In this document: one piece after another, positions 16,483-25,029 of the stretch
Layout of the letters: the number at the start of each line of letters is the position of its first letter
How positions within the stretch are numbered: the first letter of the stretch is position 1
Assembly: GCA_913775265.1 (NCBI GenBank)
Contig: CAJYJH010000049.1
Location: forward strand, 1 to 61,447
Direction: 5' to 3'
Source of the DNA: an uncultured Mucilaginibacter sp.
GTDB taxonomy: Bacteria > Bacteroidota > Bacteroidia > Sphingobacteriales > Sphingobacteriaceae
Length of the DNA stretch: 61,447 nt
Notes under the pieces: model-generated
What the model was told of the DNA's origin: nothing
Databases searched by the model: none
Seen by the model: only the letters and a program-made list of their open reading frames with translations
Program-made: the position numbers and the translations under genes

Positions 16483-17793
16483 ATGTCTCCCCTTAAAAAT
16501 ATTTTTTCTGCATGTATTGCTTTGATGGTAATAATGCTGCTGCCATTACGCGGGCAATGCTTTTCTATCTTAGCACATGAGGCTATTATTGACGCTGAAT
16601 GGGATTTAACCCTAAAAAAAATATTGCTCAAAAAGTATCCGAATGCAACGCTCGATGATTTAATCAAGGCACATTCTTATGCTTATGGCGGTAGTTTGGT
16701 GCTCGATATTGGCTACATGCCGGGTGGTAACGGTTATTTTACTGACCTGATGCATTATGTGCGCAGTGGTGATTTTATTAACAACCTGTTGCATGAAGAA
16801 CAAAGCCTTAACGAATATGCCTTTGCTTTAGGTGCTATGTCGCATTATATAGCTGATCAGTATGGACATAGCATGGCTACTAACGTTACTGTGCCGGAGC
16901 TTTACCCCAAATTAAAAGCGAAGTTTGGTAATGTAGTTACGTATGATGAAGATCATCTTTCGCATAGCCGGATGGAATTTGCTTATGATGTAGTGCAAGT
17001 AGGTCGTAGCAATTATGCCTCGGTAGCCTACCATGATTTTATTGGTTTTAACGTAGCCAAAGAGCCCCTACAGCGGGCCTTTTTAAAAACATATGGGCAG
17101 GATTTGGGCGCTTTGTTTAAAAACTTCGAGTCGAGTGTTTCTATTATGCGTTGGGGAGTTAAAAACCTGTTCCCGGCCATGACCAGACAGGCCTGGAAGG
17201 CGAAAAAAAATGATATAGTTAAAGTTAATGCTAAAGCTACCAAACGTAATTTCAGGTACAAAATGAGTAGTCGGATGTACAGAACAGAGTTTGGAAGCAG
17301 TGGGCAAAGCAGGCCTGATTTTAAAGCCCGCGCCCTGGCTTTTTTAATCAGGATTTTACCTAAAGTGGGGCCATTAAAAACACTGAAGTTTGTATATCCC
17401 GGTCAGGAAGGCGAGAAACGTTTTGTAAGTGTGTTTGATACCATTATTAAAAAATACGGCGAAGCTTTACAAACCTGGGATCAGCGCGGGTTAATGCTAA
17501 CTGACATCAATTTGGACACCGGCCATCCGCAAGAATTTGGAAGCTATAAGTTGGCAGACAAAACATATTGCGACTTATTATGTTCATTGCAAAAGGAGCA
17601 GTTTGTGCATATGGACAAAGACCTGCAGCAGCATCTGATTGCGCATTTTGAAGATGCAGAAGGCTTGCACCAATTATTAAAAGATAAACCAGAAGATATT
17701 GCTGGTGTAGAACAAGCCATAGCACAGCTACGAACTTTCGATGTGCAACGTAGTAACCTTCAGAACAAGGTTAATACTCCAGCAACAGATTAA
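16483..17793 (+). CDS. Secreted zinc-dependent phospholipase C-like protein
   Basis: 436-aa exported protein. A signal peptide (MSPLKNIFSACIALMVIMLLPLRGQC) precedes a domain of the Zn_dep_PLPC family: AHEAIIDAEW with a His near the mature N-terminus, then LMHYVRSGDF and ALGAMSHYIADQYGHSMATN, in which His and Asp residues are arranged as in bacterial phospholipase C and S1 nuclease-type trinuclear zinc sites. The C-terminal half (from about residue 230) is of unknown function. The ATG at 16483 is preferred over an upstream TTG because it places the signal peptide at the terminus. Likely acts on phospholipids or phosphoesters outside the cytoplasm; activity is inferred. Confidence 0.85.
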   Translation: MSPLKNIFSACIALMVIMLLPLRGQCFSILAHEAIIDAEWDLTLKKILLKKYPNATLDDLIKAHSYAYGGSLVLDIGYMPGGNGYFTDLMHYVRSGDFINNLLHEEQSLNEYAFALGAMSHYIADQYGHSMATNVTVPELYPKLKAKFGNVVTYDEDHLSHSRMEFAYDVVQVGRSNYASVAYHDFIGFNVAKEPLQRAFLKTYGQDLGALFKNFESSVSIMRWGVKNLFPAMTRQAWKAKKNDIVKVNAKATKRNFRYKMSSRMYRTEFGSSGQSRPDFKARALAFLIRILPKVGPLKTLKFVYPGQEGEKRFVSVFDTIIKKYGEALQTWDQRGLMLTDINLDTGHPQEFGSYKLADKTYCDLLCSLQKEQFVHMDKDLQQHLIAHFEDAEGLHQLLKDKPEDIAGVEQAIAQLRTFDVQRSNLQNKVNTPATD

Positions 17794-17796
17794 ATT

Positions 17797-17835
17797 AAAA
17801 AAGCTCATTTTGCCTGCCGCAAAATGAGCTTTTTT
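17797..17835. terminator. Bidirectional terminator
   Basis: Perfect 17-bp stem AAAAAAGCTCATTTTGC / GCAAAATGAGCTTTTTT with loop CTGCC, between the phospholipase-like gene and the convergent 39-aa gene. Confidence 0.93.
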
Positions 17836-17855
17836 ATAAACGAGAGTTTAACTGG

Positions 17856-17975
17856 CTAGTCTTTCTTTTTTGATGATGACTTTACACAGTTAGGTACGGT
17901 TTTACCGTTTTTCTCTTTAGTGCCTTTCTTTTCGTAACCGTCCCAGCAGGACTCTTTTTTTGATTTGGTTGCCAT
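17856..17975 (-). CDS. Small CWDGY-motif protein, 39 aa
   Basis: A 39-codon gene on the minus strand encodes a lysine-rich peptide whose centre reads CWDGYEKKGTKEKNGK followed by TVPNCV. The two Cys (C10 and C30) bracket the motif. I recall very similar CWDGY..G.K.KnGk.VPNC segments in short bacterial and phage proteins, where the function is unknown; this recollection needs checking. The two cysteines could form a disulfide or, with others, bind metal. The frame begins with ATG, ends in TAG, and is followed 20 bases later by a bidirectional terminator, all supporting expression. Confidence 0.72.
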   Translation of the reverse strand: MATKSKKESCWDGYEKKGTKEKNGKTVPNCVKSSSKKKD

Positions 17976-18075
17976 AATGGTAAATGTTAGTTGTAATACA
18001 TTTTTCAATTACCGTTCCAAATTTTAAGCGAACTATATAATTCTATAAATTTATTTTGTATTTTTTCTAAAAGCA

Positions 18076-18109
18076 AATAAGGCTGCCCTTCTATTAGGAC
18101 AGCCTTATT
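18076..18109 (-). terminator. Terminator of the PA2169-type gene
   Basis: Stem AATAAGGCTG (18076-18085) / CAGCCTTATT (18100-18109), with CC/GG extension toward the loop. It lies 20 bases beyond the stop codon of the minus-strand gene. Confidence 0.7.
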
Positions 18110-18129
18110 AAATATTGTTGTTTTTGAAA

Positions 18130-18588
18130 TTACTCTGCGCTATCGCGTAACGCTTTAATGCGGTCGTGGCCTTCATTAATAGCTTGAGACTGACGGGTAA
18201 TCAGCTGGATAGCTTCTGATGATAATTGGCTTTCCGGCATTAAGGCCTCACGGTATGCTTTTTTAATTGCATCTTCGCCGCGCTCACACTCTTGTAAAAC
18301 TGCTTTACGGTCATGGCCTGTAAATAATGCTTTTACTTCAATCCAAGCACGGTGTAACGTACCTGAAGCGCTATTGCCTGCATCGGTATCTGCACCGCGT
18401 TGCACACCCAACGCTGTTAGTTCTTGTGCAAATTCGCGGCTTTGGGTGCTGTATTGCTCAAATAATGTTTTTAAATCAAAATCACCATCGCCTAAATCTT
18501 TTAAAGCGCGTTTAAAACCGTCAGAACGGTCATTGTTGATTTCAATTAAATCACTTATTACTTCGTTTGCTTTTGTGGTAGTTTCCAT
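18130..18588 (-). CDS. PA2169 family four-helix-bundle protein (DUF2383)
   Basis: 152-aa ferritin-like four-helix protein. Typical segments are NEVISDLIEINNDRSDGFKRAL at the start, TLFEQYSTQSREFAQELTALG, GTLHRAWIEVKALFTGHDRKAVLQECERGEDAIKKAYREAL, and a final helix. The family is found in many Gram-negatives, often with general stress genes; its activity is not established. It is on the opposite strand to the 60-aa charged protein, sharing a 180-base upstream region in which no clear promoter was found. Confidence 0.88.
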   Translation of the reverse strand: METTTKANEVISDLIEINNDRSDGFKRALKDLGDGDFDLKTLFEQYSTQSREFAQELTALGVQRGADTDAGNSASGTLHRAWIEVKALFTGHDRKAVLQECERGEDAIKKAYREALMPESQLSSEAIQLITRQSQAINEGHDRIKALRDSAE

Positions 18589-18768
18589 GGTATCTGTATT
18601 TTGTATTATTGGTAAGTCAACAATATTGCGGTTGGTTGGTTTTAATTATAAGGTGATTAAATTTAATCTCATCTTTAAATACTCTATTTTATACTTAAAA
18701 GTTGTTGGTGGATTTCGCTTATGTTTGGTGAAAGAGAGGTAATTGACAACTGACAAAATCAAATTATT

Positions 18769-18951
18769 ATGGCTATTGATCAGGATAAAAAAGAGGGTGA
18801 CATCAACAAAGAGATCAAATCTGATGAGCAAAAGAAAGCTCTTGAAACAGAGCATCCGATTGGCGAGCGTGACGAGGTCAAAAAGGCAGAAAGCCGTACT
18901 CAAGATCTACAGAATAATGCATCTAAACCAGACAGTGAAAAAAACGATTAA
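18769..18951 (+). CDS. Small highly charged protein, 60 aa
   Basis: Hypothetical protein made largely of Lys, Glu and Asp (MAIDQDKKEGDINKEIKSDE at the start, ending SKPDSEKND). It has no Cys, no hydrophobic core and no signal, so it is expected to be disordered and cytosolic. This composition is common among small stress proteins in Bacteroidota. It is divergent from the PA2169-type gene and 79 bases before the next secreted gene. Of the overlapping frames here, this one begins with an ATG and has the plausible composition; the alternative encodes a Lys/Arg-only run. Confidence 0.6.
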   Translation: MAIDQDKKEGDINKEIKSDEQKKALETEHPIGERDEVKKAESRTQDLQNNASKPDSEKND

Positions 18952-19030
18952 TGCAAGACGCGGAAATGGTGTTAAATGATTGCCGTGAAAATATTTAGTT
19001 TAGCAAATATCTAAAAACACCTGCCCGACA

Positions 19031-19822
19031 ATGAAAAGTAAATTTATTTATAGTTTGATACTGCCATTGGCATTATTTGCTTGTAATGTCAGCGCACAAA
19101 CGGTAGCGCTGGATTATTACTTTAACCACGAAACTCACAAAAACAGCAGTGGTGAGCTTGAGCGTTTCCATTACCTGTGGGAAGAAACTGATAATAACGG
19201 CTATTCTATTTTGGGTGAAATTTTTAAATCGCAGGGTTTTAAACTCAAATCGCTTGATAGTACACCCACAGCGTCAAACTTAAAAGGTAGCAGCGTTTAC
19301 ATCATTGTTGACCCGGACAGCAAAAAAGAAAATCCCAGCCCTAACTATATACAGCCTGCGGATGTAAATAATATTGCCGATTGGGTAAAGCAAGGCGGCG
19401 TGCTGGTGATGTTTGCTAATGACAGTGCAAATGTTGAATTGCCGCATTTTAATAAGCTGGCTAATGCCTTTGGCTTTAACTTTAACAATGATTTGCAAAA
19501 TCATGTGATAGATGATGATCATTTTGAGGATGGAGGCGTCATTATTAAAAATAATCCAGTGTTTAAAACCGCTGGTAAAATTTACATGAAAGACGTTTGC
19601 TCTATCAGTACTACGGATAGTGCAAAGCCTGTGCTTAAAAATAATACAGGTGCTACCCTTATTGCTTCAGCTAAGTGCGGGAAAGGTATGGCAATAGCCA
19701 TTGCCGACCCATGGTTATATAACGAATATACCAACGGCCGTTTGCCTGCCAAATATGGTTTTGAAAACGATAAAGCTGCACACGATCTGGTAGTTTGGCT
19801 AAAGAGCCTGGCAGTTAAGTAA
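19031..19822 (+). CDS. Secreted GATase-like (DUF4350) protein
   Basis: 263-aa exported protein (signal peptide MKSKFIYSLILPLALFACNVSAQ) with a class I glutamine-amidotransferase-like fold. It matches, from memory, the domain attached to GH105 unsaturated rhamnogalacturonyl hydrolases of Bacteroidota: VALDYYFNHE, FHYLWEETDNNGYSILG, VYIIVDPDSKKENPSPNYI, WVKQGGVLVMFANDSAN, and near the end ADPWLYNEYTNGRLP. No GH105 catalytic domain is present here, so the domain stands alone. The cysteine nucleophile expected of active amidotransferases is not seen at the usual turn, so a binding role is more likely. A polysaccharide-related function is inferred. Confidence 0.75.
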   Translation: MKSKFIYSLILPLALFACNVSAQTVALDYYFNHETHKNSSGELERFHYLWEETDNNGYSILGEIFKSQGFKLKSLDSTPTASNLKGSSVYIIVDPDSKKENPSPNYIQPADVNNIADWVKQGGVLVMFANDSANVELPHFNKLANAFGFNFNNDLQNHVIDDDHFEDGGVIIKNNPVFKTAGKIYMKDVCSISTTDSAKPVLKNNTGATLIASAKCGKGMAIAIADPWLYNEYTNGRLPAKYGFENDKAAHDLVVWLKSLAVK

Positions 19823-19910
19823 TAAACCCCAATATGTTTTGCACAATTAAAAGCTTTTAGGGTTTATAGAAAAGCCTTTCTTTATGTTAATGCCTTGAAG
19901 CAAAAATTAT

Positions 19911-21362
19911 ATGCCGATCAATCAACCTGATTATGATGCTGTGGTAGTGGGCTCTGGCCCTAACGGATTGGCTGCCGCCATTTTTTTGCAGCAGCAAGGA
20001 TTGCAAGTGCTTGTTATTGAAGGTAAAGACAGTATTGGTGGTGGCCTACGTACCGCCGAGCTAACCTTGCCCGGTTTTAAGCACGACATTTGTTCGGCTA
20101 TTCATCCGTTAGGTGTTAATTCTCCCTTCTTAAAAACACTGCCTTTAGAACAATTCGGTCTGGAATACATCTACCCTGATATCGCAGCCGCGCACCCGTT
20201 AGATGATGGTACTGCGGCTATGCTGACACATTCAATAAACGATACGGCTCGTCATTTAGGGGCTGATGAGCAGGCGTATTTAAAACTGGTAAGACCATTA
20301 GTTAAAAACTGGAACGGTATTGCACCGGATATATTAGGACCGTTGCATTGGCCTAAATACCCGTTGGCTATGGCCCGGTTTGGTGTTAAGGCTTTATTGC
20401 CTGCCTCGGTTTTAGCTAAAATTTTTACTGGTACTCCGGCACGTGCACTTATTGCCGGGATGGCGGCACATGCTATACAGCCTTTAGGTAATTTAACCAC
20501 GGCTGCTATTGCTCTGGTGCTGTTAGCTCAGGGGCACATCAAAGGTTGGCCATTACCCAAGGGTGGATCGCAGCAAATAGCTAATGCTATGGCTGCTTAT
20601 TTTAAATCGTTGGGTGGCAAAATCGAAACCGGAATTTTCATCAGCAGTATGAGCCAGTTACCCTCCGCACGAGCTGTATTGTTTGATGTTACGCCTAAAC
20701 AGTTGCTGCAAATTGCAGGTCATCGGTTTTCGTGGATATATAAAAAGCAGTTGGAGCATTACCGGTATGGTATGGGAGTGTTTAAAGTAGATTGGGCACT
20801 CAATGAGCCGGTTCCGTTCACAGCACCGGAGTGCAGGCGCGCCGGTACTTTGCATTTGGGCGGTAGCTTTGAGCAAATTGCTTCTTCAGAATTAAGTACC
20901 TCTAAAGGCAACCATCCCGAGCACCCGTTCGTATTATTTGCGCAGCAAAGTGTATTTGACAGCAGCCGGGCGCCTGATGGTAAGCACACGGCCTGGGCTT
21001 ATTGTCATGTGCCTAATGGTTCTGAAAAAAACATGACCCGTATTATTGAAAACCAGGTGGAGCGTTTTGCACCCGGTTTTAAGCAATGTATTATTGGCCG
21101 TAGCACAATGAACACCCGGCAAATGGAAGATTATAACCCTAATTATATGGGTGGTGATATTAACGGTGGACAGTTAGATATAGCGCAATTGTTTACCAGG
21201 CCGGCTCTTAGATGGTCGCCTTATCGTACATCGGCTAAAGGGTTATATATATGCTCATCATCAACACCGCCGGGAGGTGGTGTACATGGGATGTGTGGTT
21301 ATTATGCTGCAAAGCGAGCTTTGAAAGAAGTATTCAAGATTGGCATCAAAGATATAGGATAA
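19911..21362 (+). CDS. FAD-dependent oxidoreductase, phytoene desaturase-like
   Basis: 483-aa flavoprotein. The N-terminal dinucleotide-binding motif is VVVGSGPNGLAAAIFL, followed by VIEGKDSIGGGLRTAELTLPGFKHD, and the C-terminal FAD motif region is SSTPPGGGVHGMCGYYAAKRAL. It belongs to the phytoene-dehydrogenase-related (CrtI/PYROXD2-like) group, whose members include carotenoid desaturases and many enzymes with unknown substrates. No crtB, crtE or crtY is beside it, although a CrtW-type ketolase occurs 23 kb away, so a carotenoid role is possible but unproven. The LOV kinase gene starts 186 bases downstream on the same strand. Confidence 0.85.
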   Translation: MPINQPDYDAVVVGSGPNGLAAAIFLQQQGLQVLVIEGKDSIGGGLRTAELTLPGFKHDICSAIHPLGVNSPFLKTLPLEQFGLEYIYPDIAAAHPLDDGTAAMLTHSINDTARHLGADEQAYLKLVRPLVKNWNGIAPDILGPLHWPKYPLAMARFGVKALLPASVLAKIFTGTPARALIAGMAAHAIQPLGNLTTAAIALVLLAQGHIKGWPLPKGGSQQIANAMAAYFKSLGGKIETGIFISSMSQLPSARAVLFDVTPKQLLQIAGHRFSWIYKKQLEHYRYGMGVFKVDWALNEPVPFTAPECRRAGTLHLGGSFEQIASSELSTSKGNHPEHPFVLFAQQSVFDSSRAPDGKHTAWAYCHVPNGSEKNMTRIIENQVERFAPGFKQCIIGRSTMNTRQMEDYNPNYMGGDINGGQLDIAQLFTRPALRWSPYRTSAKGLYICSSSTPPGGGVHGMCGYYAAKRALKEVFKIGIKDIG

Positions 21363-21548
21363 CATAAAAGCTTTAATTAAGATAGTATGAAAGCTTTCTT
21401 GAAGCGTTAAACGGTTGAAAAATTAAACATTTGGCCTGAATATTAGTTAATGGTTTTATATTAACGGCATACTCTACCGGATCAAAAGCGTTAAAGCACT
21501 TTTGTTTACCGGTATTTGATGTTTGACACTTAAAAATGGTTTTATAAG

Positions 21549-23102
21549 TTGGACAGCTTTACTAACGAAAACTTTTCTTTTTCTCACGAAAGTCTACAGC
21601 GAGACTTTGAGCTGCTCACTAAAGCTGTAGATGCAAGTATATCGGGCGTTATCATTACAGATAATCAGCAGCCCGACAATCCTATTATTTATTGCAATGC
21701 TGCGTTCGAAAGAATGACAGGCTATGTGCGTAACGAAATTATTGGTCGTAATTGCCGTTTTTTGCAAAAAGAAGATCGAGGCCAAAAAGAACGCAAAATA
21801 TTAAAGGATGCTATCGCCGAAGGCAAGCATAGCGTAGTCGAGATCAGAAATTATACTAAAAGCGGCTCTTTGTTTTGGAATGAATTGTACTTGTCACCCA
21901 TCAAGGATGAGAAAGGCAATATCACTTATTTTATAGGCGTACAACATGATGTTACCCAACGTAAAAAGGCTGAGCAAGATTTAAAACAGGAACAACAAAG
22001 CCTGGAGCGCAAGGTAGAAGAACGTACCCGAGTAATTAAGGAAAGCGAAGAGTACCTTTCCAGCATTTATCAAACCGTACGTGAAAGCCTGATTGTATTA
22101 GACCCGGAATTTAAAGTACTAAGCGTAAACGAGCATTTTTTACGTACTTTCAAAGTGTCAACAGCCGAAACCGAAGGGCAACTGTTGTACGATTTAGGTA
22201 ACGGGCAGTGGGATATACCGAAGCTAAAAGAATTGGTAGAACAGATACTCCCAACTAGTAACCCGGTTGAGAACTTTGAGGTTGAACATGATTTTCCTCA
22301 AATCGGCCATAAAACCATGCTGCTTAACGCTTACCGTATTGAGTTAGAAGGGCAGTACAAAGACCGGATTTTGATTGCTATTGAAGATATTACCGACCGG
22401 CGAGAGATTGAACGCCGCAAAGACGACTTTTTATCCATTGCCAGTCATGAGCTTAAAACTCCGCTTACTACTATCAAAGGATACGTGCAAATGATGGAGC
22501 GGTTTATGCCTGAGGCAGCAGACGATAAATTTAAGAATATCGTCAAGAAAACAGGTTCTTATGTAGAACGCTTAAATTCGCTGATTGGAGAGTTGCTGGA
22601 TGTGTCGCGTATACAAACCGGTAAAATTGAATTGCATAAAGAGCCTTTCGATTTTGATAAAATGCTGTATGATACGGTTGAAGGCATGCAGACGGCTAAT
22701 AAGGAGTTTGATATTGAGATCAGCGGCAAGTCAGTAAATAATTATGTAGGAGACGAATTACAGTTGGTGCAGGTAGTTAACAACCTTTTGTCTAATGCAA
22801 TCAAGTATTCGCCCAACGCGCATAAAATTGTAGTACACACATCGCTGGTGAGCGATTTTTTAAAAGTATCAGTAACTGATTACGGCATGGGAATCAGCAT
22901 TGAAGATCAGAAAAATATATTCGAACGTTTTTATCGCGTAGGTGATATTCAGCAACATTTTCCCGGCATGGGTATCGGTTTATATGTATGCGAGCAGGTT
23001 ATAAAAAAGCATGGCGGTACCATTTGGGTTGAAAGTGAAAAAGGAAAAGGCTCAACTTTTAGTTTCACACTTCCGTTAAACGAAAGGAAGAATGATGAGT
23101 AA
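21549..23102 (+). CDS. LOV-PAS sensor histidine kinase
   Basis: 517-aa soluble blue-light-type sensor kinase. Domains: LOV (about residues 20-138), PAS (170-285), HisKA (290-355, H300 in SIASHELKTPL) and HATPase (400-512, N-box NNLLSNAIKYS, G1 DYGMGIS, G2 GMGIGLYV). The LOV domain has the flavin-adduct motif GRNCRFLQ with C69, plus NYTKSG (N101), FWNELYL (N111) and FIGVQ (Q132), the residues that bind FMN in photoactive LOV domains. No membrane segment. The start must be TTG: the frame is closed by a TAA at 21531 and has no ATG before residue 56, which would cut the LOV fold. It overlaps the receiver gene by 8-11 bases. Confidence 0.93.
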   Translation: MDSFTNENFSFSHESLQRDFELLTKAVDASISGVIITDNQQPDNPIIYCNAAFERMTGYVRNEIIGRNCRFLQKEDRGQKERKILKDAIAEGKHSVVEIRNYTKSGSLFWNELYLSPIKDEKGNITYFIGVQHDVTQRKKAEQDLKQEQQSLERKVEERTRVIKESEEYLSSIYQTVRESLIVLDPEFKVLSVNEHFLRTFKVSTAETEGQLLYDLGNGQWDIPKLKELVEQILPTSNPVENFEVEHDFPQIGHKTMLLNAYRIELEGQYKDRILIAIEDITDRREIERRKDDFLSIASHELKTPLTTIKGYVQMMERFMPEAADDKFKNIVKKTGSYVERLNSLIGELLDVSRIQTGKIELHKEPFDFDKMLYDTVEGMQTANKEFDIEISGKSVNNYVGDELQLVQVVNNLLSNAIKYSPNAHKIVVHTSLVSDFLKVSVTDYGMGISIEDQKNIFERFYRVGDIQQHFPGMGIGLYVCEQVIKKHGGTIWVESEKGKGSTFSFTLPLNERKNDE

Positions 23103-23454
23103 AAAAGTTTTGGTTTGCGACGATGATGAAGGCATCCTGGATATGGTTTCGTTTGTGCTGGAAGATAGTGGCTTTGAGGTGATACCGGAGAGTAACAGTT
23201 TAAATGTGTACAGCCTGATTGAAAAAGAGAAACCCGACCTGTTACTGCTGGATTTGTGGATGCCTGTACTATCGGGTGATCAGGTATTGAAAATGTTGCG
23301 CAGTAACCCGGAAACCAAAGACCTGCCGGTTATTGTAATATCTGCCAGCACCGAAGGTCAAAAAATTGCTCAGGAAGCTGGCGCCAGTGCATTTATTGCC
23401 AAGCCATTTGATATTGATCAGCTCATTGACCGGGTTGAACTGATGTTGCAGTAA
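23092..23454 (+). CDS. Single-domain response regulator
   Basis: 120-aa stand-alone receiver. Acidic pocket D10/D11/D12 (VCDDDEG), phospho-acceptor D54 in LLLLDLWMP, T/S switch in IVISAST and K104 in FIAKPFD. There is no DNA-binding or enzymatic output domain, so it must pass the signal to another protein, as CheY- or Spo0F-like receivers do. Two consecutive ATGs (23092 and 23095) are both possible. The gene overlaps the end of the LOV kinase, so the two are translationally coupled and almost certainly cognate partners. Confidence 0.93.
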   Translation: MMSKKVLVCDDDEGILDMVSFVLEDSGFEVIPESNSLNVYSLIEKEKPDLLLLDLWMPVLSGDQVLKMLRSNPETKDLPVIVISASTEGQKIAQEAGASAFIAKPFDIDQLIDRVELMLQ

Positions 23455-23471
23455 GTTCCTATATTAGTGGT

Positions 23472-23852
23472 ATGAAATATTGGTTAACATTGGCGACCGG
23501 GCTGTTTTTAACGGTGGGTAGCATTAAAGCCCAAACTACCGAAGCTGAGCGTTTTGCCAAGCAACAAAGCAGTAAAAACATTTCTGCGCAGGTTGGTAAA
23601 AAATTTGCAGTGTGCGACACTGTTTATGATTTCCGGATAGTTAATCCAACCACGATGCTGCTTAATTTAGGCGGCCGTTACCCTCATCAAAACCTGACCA
23701 TTGCTATTAAAGGCGATTCGGTTAAAGTTAAACCTGCTTTGATGAAAGGTAAATCCGTATGTTTTTATGGCGAAGTTACTTTGTTTAAAGATCGCCCTGA
23801 AATGGTTGTTACTGCACCAGAACAGATTATGGATATTAAGAAATATCAGTAG
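23472..23852 (+). CDS. Secreted OB-fold-like protein, 126 aa
   Basis: Exported protein (signal peptide MKYWLTLATGLFLTVGSIKAQ) with an OB-fold-like pattern: GKKFAVCDTVYDF, LLNLGGRYPHQNLTIAIKGD, GKSVCFYGEVTLFKDRPEMVVTAPEQI. This pattern is shared with the tRNA_anti-like/nucleic-acid-binding OB domains found in secreted or DNA-related Bacteroidota proteins. Binding to nucleic acid is a family-based guess. It begins 17 bases after the receiver gene and may be in its operon. Confidence 0.75.
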   Translation: MKYWLTLATGLFLTVGSIKAQTTEAERFAKQQSSKNISAQVGKKFAVCDTVYDFRIVNPTTMLLNLGGRYPHQNLTIAIKGDSVKVKPALMKGKSVCFYGEVTLFKDRPEMVVTAPEQIMDIKKYQ

Positions 23853-23970
23853 TGCTTCTTAAAAGCTCTTACTTCCAGGTAAGTCGTGATTTGCTATAAG
23901 AGGTTTTTAAGTACGTGAACGCTCAGACGAGGTAAATGGATGCTACTCTAAATAGAATAGTTTAATTCTT

Positions 23971-25029
23971 TTATCTATTTAAACACTCCTCATACAGAGC
24001 AAAATATTGATTTGCTGCATTATCCCATGAAAACTTTTCTGCCTGTTTAATAATAGCCTCAATAGGCTTCCGGGCGTTAAAATCTTGCATACCATTGTTA
24101 AATACTTCCTGCATATGCTCAGGTTCAAAGTTTTCAAAATAGTAAGCTACATCTCCACCAACTTCGGGTAATGATGTTTTCCGGGCTAAAAAAGCCGGCT
24201 TGCCAAAATGCATAGCTTCTATTACGGGTAAACCGAACCCTTCTGCTCTTGATGGAAATACAAACGCAGCACAGTTTTGATAATACCAGGCTTTATCAGC
24301 ATCTTCAATCGGTCCGGTGATGTGTACCCGGTCAAGGCATCTGTATTTTTCTGCTTCCTGAATGATAGTTTGTTTATGCGGCGTTTCTATTCCTGAGATG
24401 ACCAGTTCATAATCGTTGTTGTAAAGCAAAGCAGGCAGCAAGTGAAAGCCCTTTTGTACGGATAATAATCCGATAGTGAACAAAAACGGTTTTGAAGGGG
24501 TGATAGGAGGCTTATGGCCCGGAGTAACCATTAATTTATCTGCCCCATTATAAATAACACTGACCTTATCAGTAGCCTCCGGAAAATAATGCTTAACATC
24601 ATTAGCTACAAACTCGGAAATAGCAACCACTTTATCTACCTGTGCAATTAGTGCTCTTAATTCTTTCAAATACACTTCGATACGATGCGGCTTGCTAAAT
24701 TTTAGATGCACCTTATTCATGTCATGAATAGTCATGATCTTTTTCGCATTTACTTTGCTGGGGCGCAACCGGCAGGTCTGATCTGACAGGTGCACCAAGT
24801 CAAACTTATTTTTAGATGGGAAAAACAGCATATGGAGTTTTAACCGAAACAGTAGTTTAACTTTATTTTGAAAACGATAAAGTGTTCGCCTATATATATA
24901 GAAGGTAAGATTGAAACGGTTTTGGTTGTTCTCGATTAAAGCATCACCTAAGCCCATACCAAAATAAAAATATCCACAGTTATTTTCTTTCATCGAATCG
25001 AAAGTGACTAACACTTTTGGCTTTTGCAT
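23971..25029 (-). CDS. Glycosyltransferase family 1/4 (GT-B)
   Basis: 352-aa cytosolic or membrane-associated GT-B glycosyltransferase. Seen: FTIGLLSVQKGFHLLPALL, and the donor-binding end SRAEGFGLPVIEAMHFGKPAFLARKTSLPEVGGD, which contains the family's E-x7-E element. The acceptor domain (residues 1-170) contains KVVAISEFVANDVKHYFP. It is not in an obvious polysaccharide cluster; upstream lies the 473-base promoter region of the sus locus in the opposite direction. The acceptor is unknown, most likely a cell-surface glycan. Confidence 0.88.
   Translation of the reverse strand: MQKPKVLVTFDSMKENNCGYFYFGMGLGDALIENNQNRFNLTFYIYRRTLYRFQNKVKLLFRLKLHMLFFPSKNKFDLVHLSDQTCRLRPSKVNAKKIMTIHDMNKVHLKFSKPHRIEVYLKELRALIAQVDKVVAISEFVANDVKHYFPEATDKVSVIYNGADKLMVTPGHKPPITPSKPFLFTIGLLSVQKGFHLLPALLYNNDYELVISGIETPHKQTIIQEAEKYRCLDRVHITGPIEDADKAWYYQNCAAFVFPSRAEGFGLPVIEAMHFGKPAFLARKTSLPEVGGDVAYYFENFEPEHMQEVFNNGMQDFNARKPIEAIIKQAEKFSWDNAANQYFALYEECLNR

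Noticed and set aside
18743..18979. Lys/Arg-rich frame overlapping the 60-aa charged protein
   Set aside because: Composition is that of a frame-shifted reading of the charged gene; the other frame has the better start and balanced composition.
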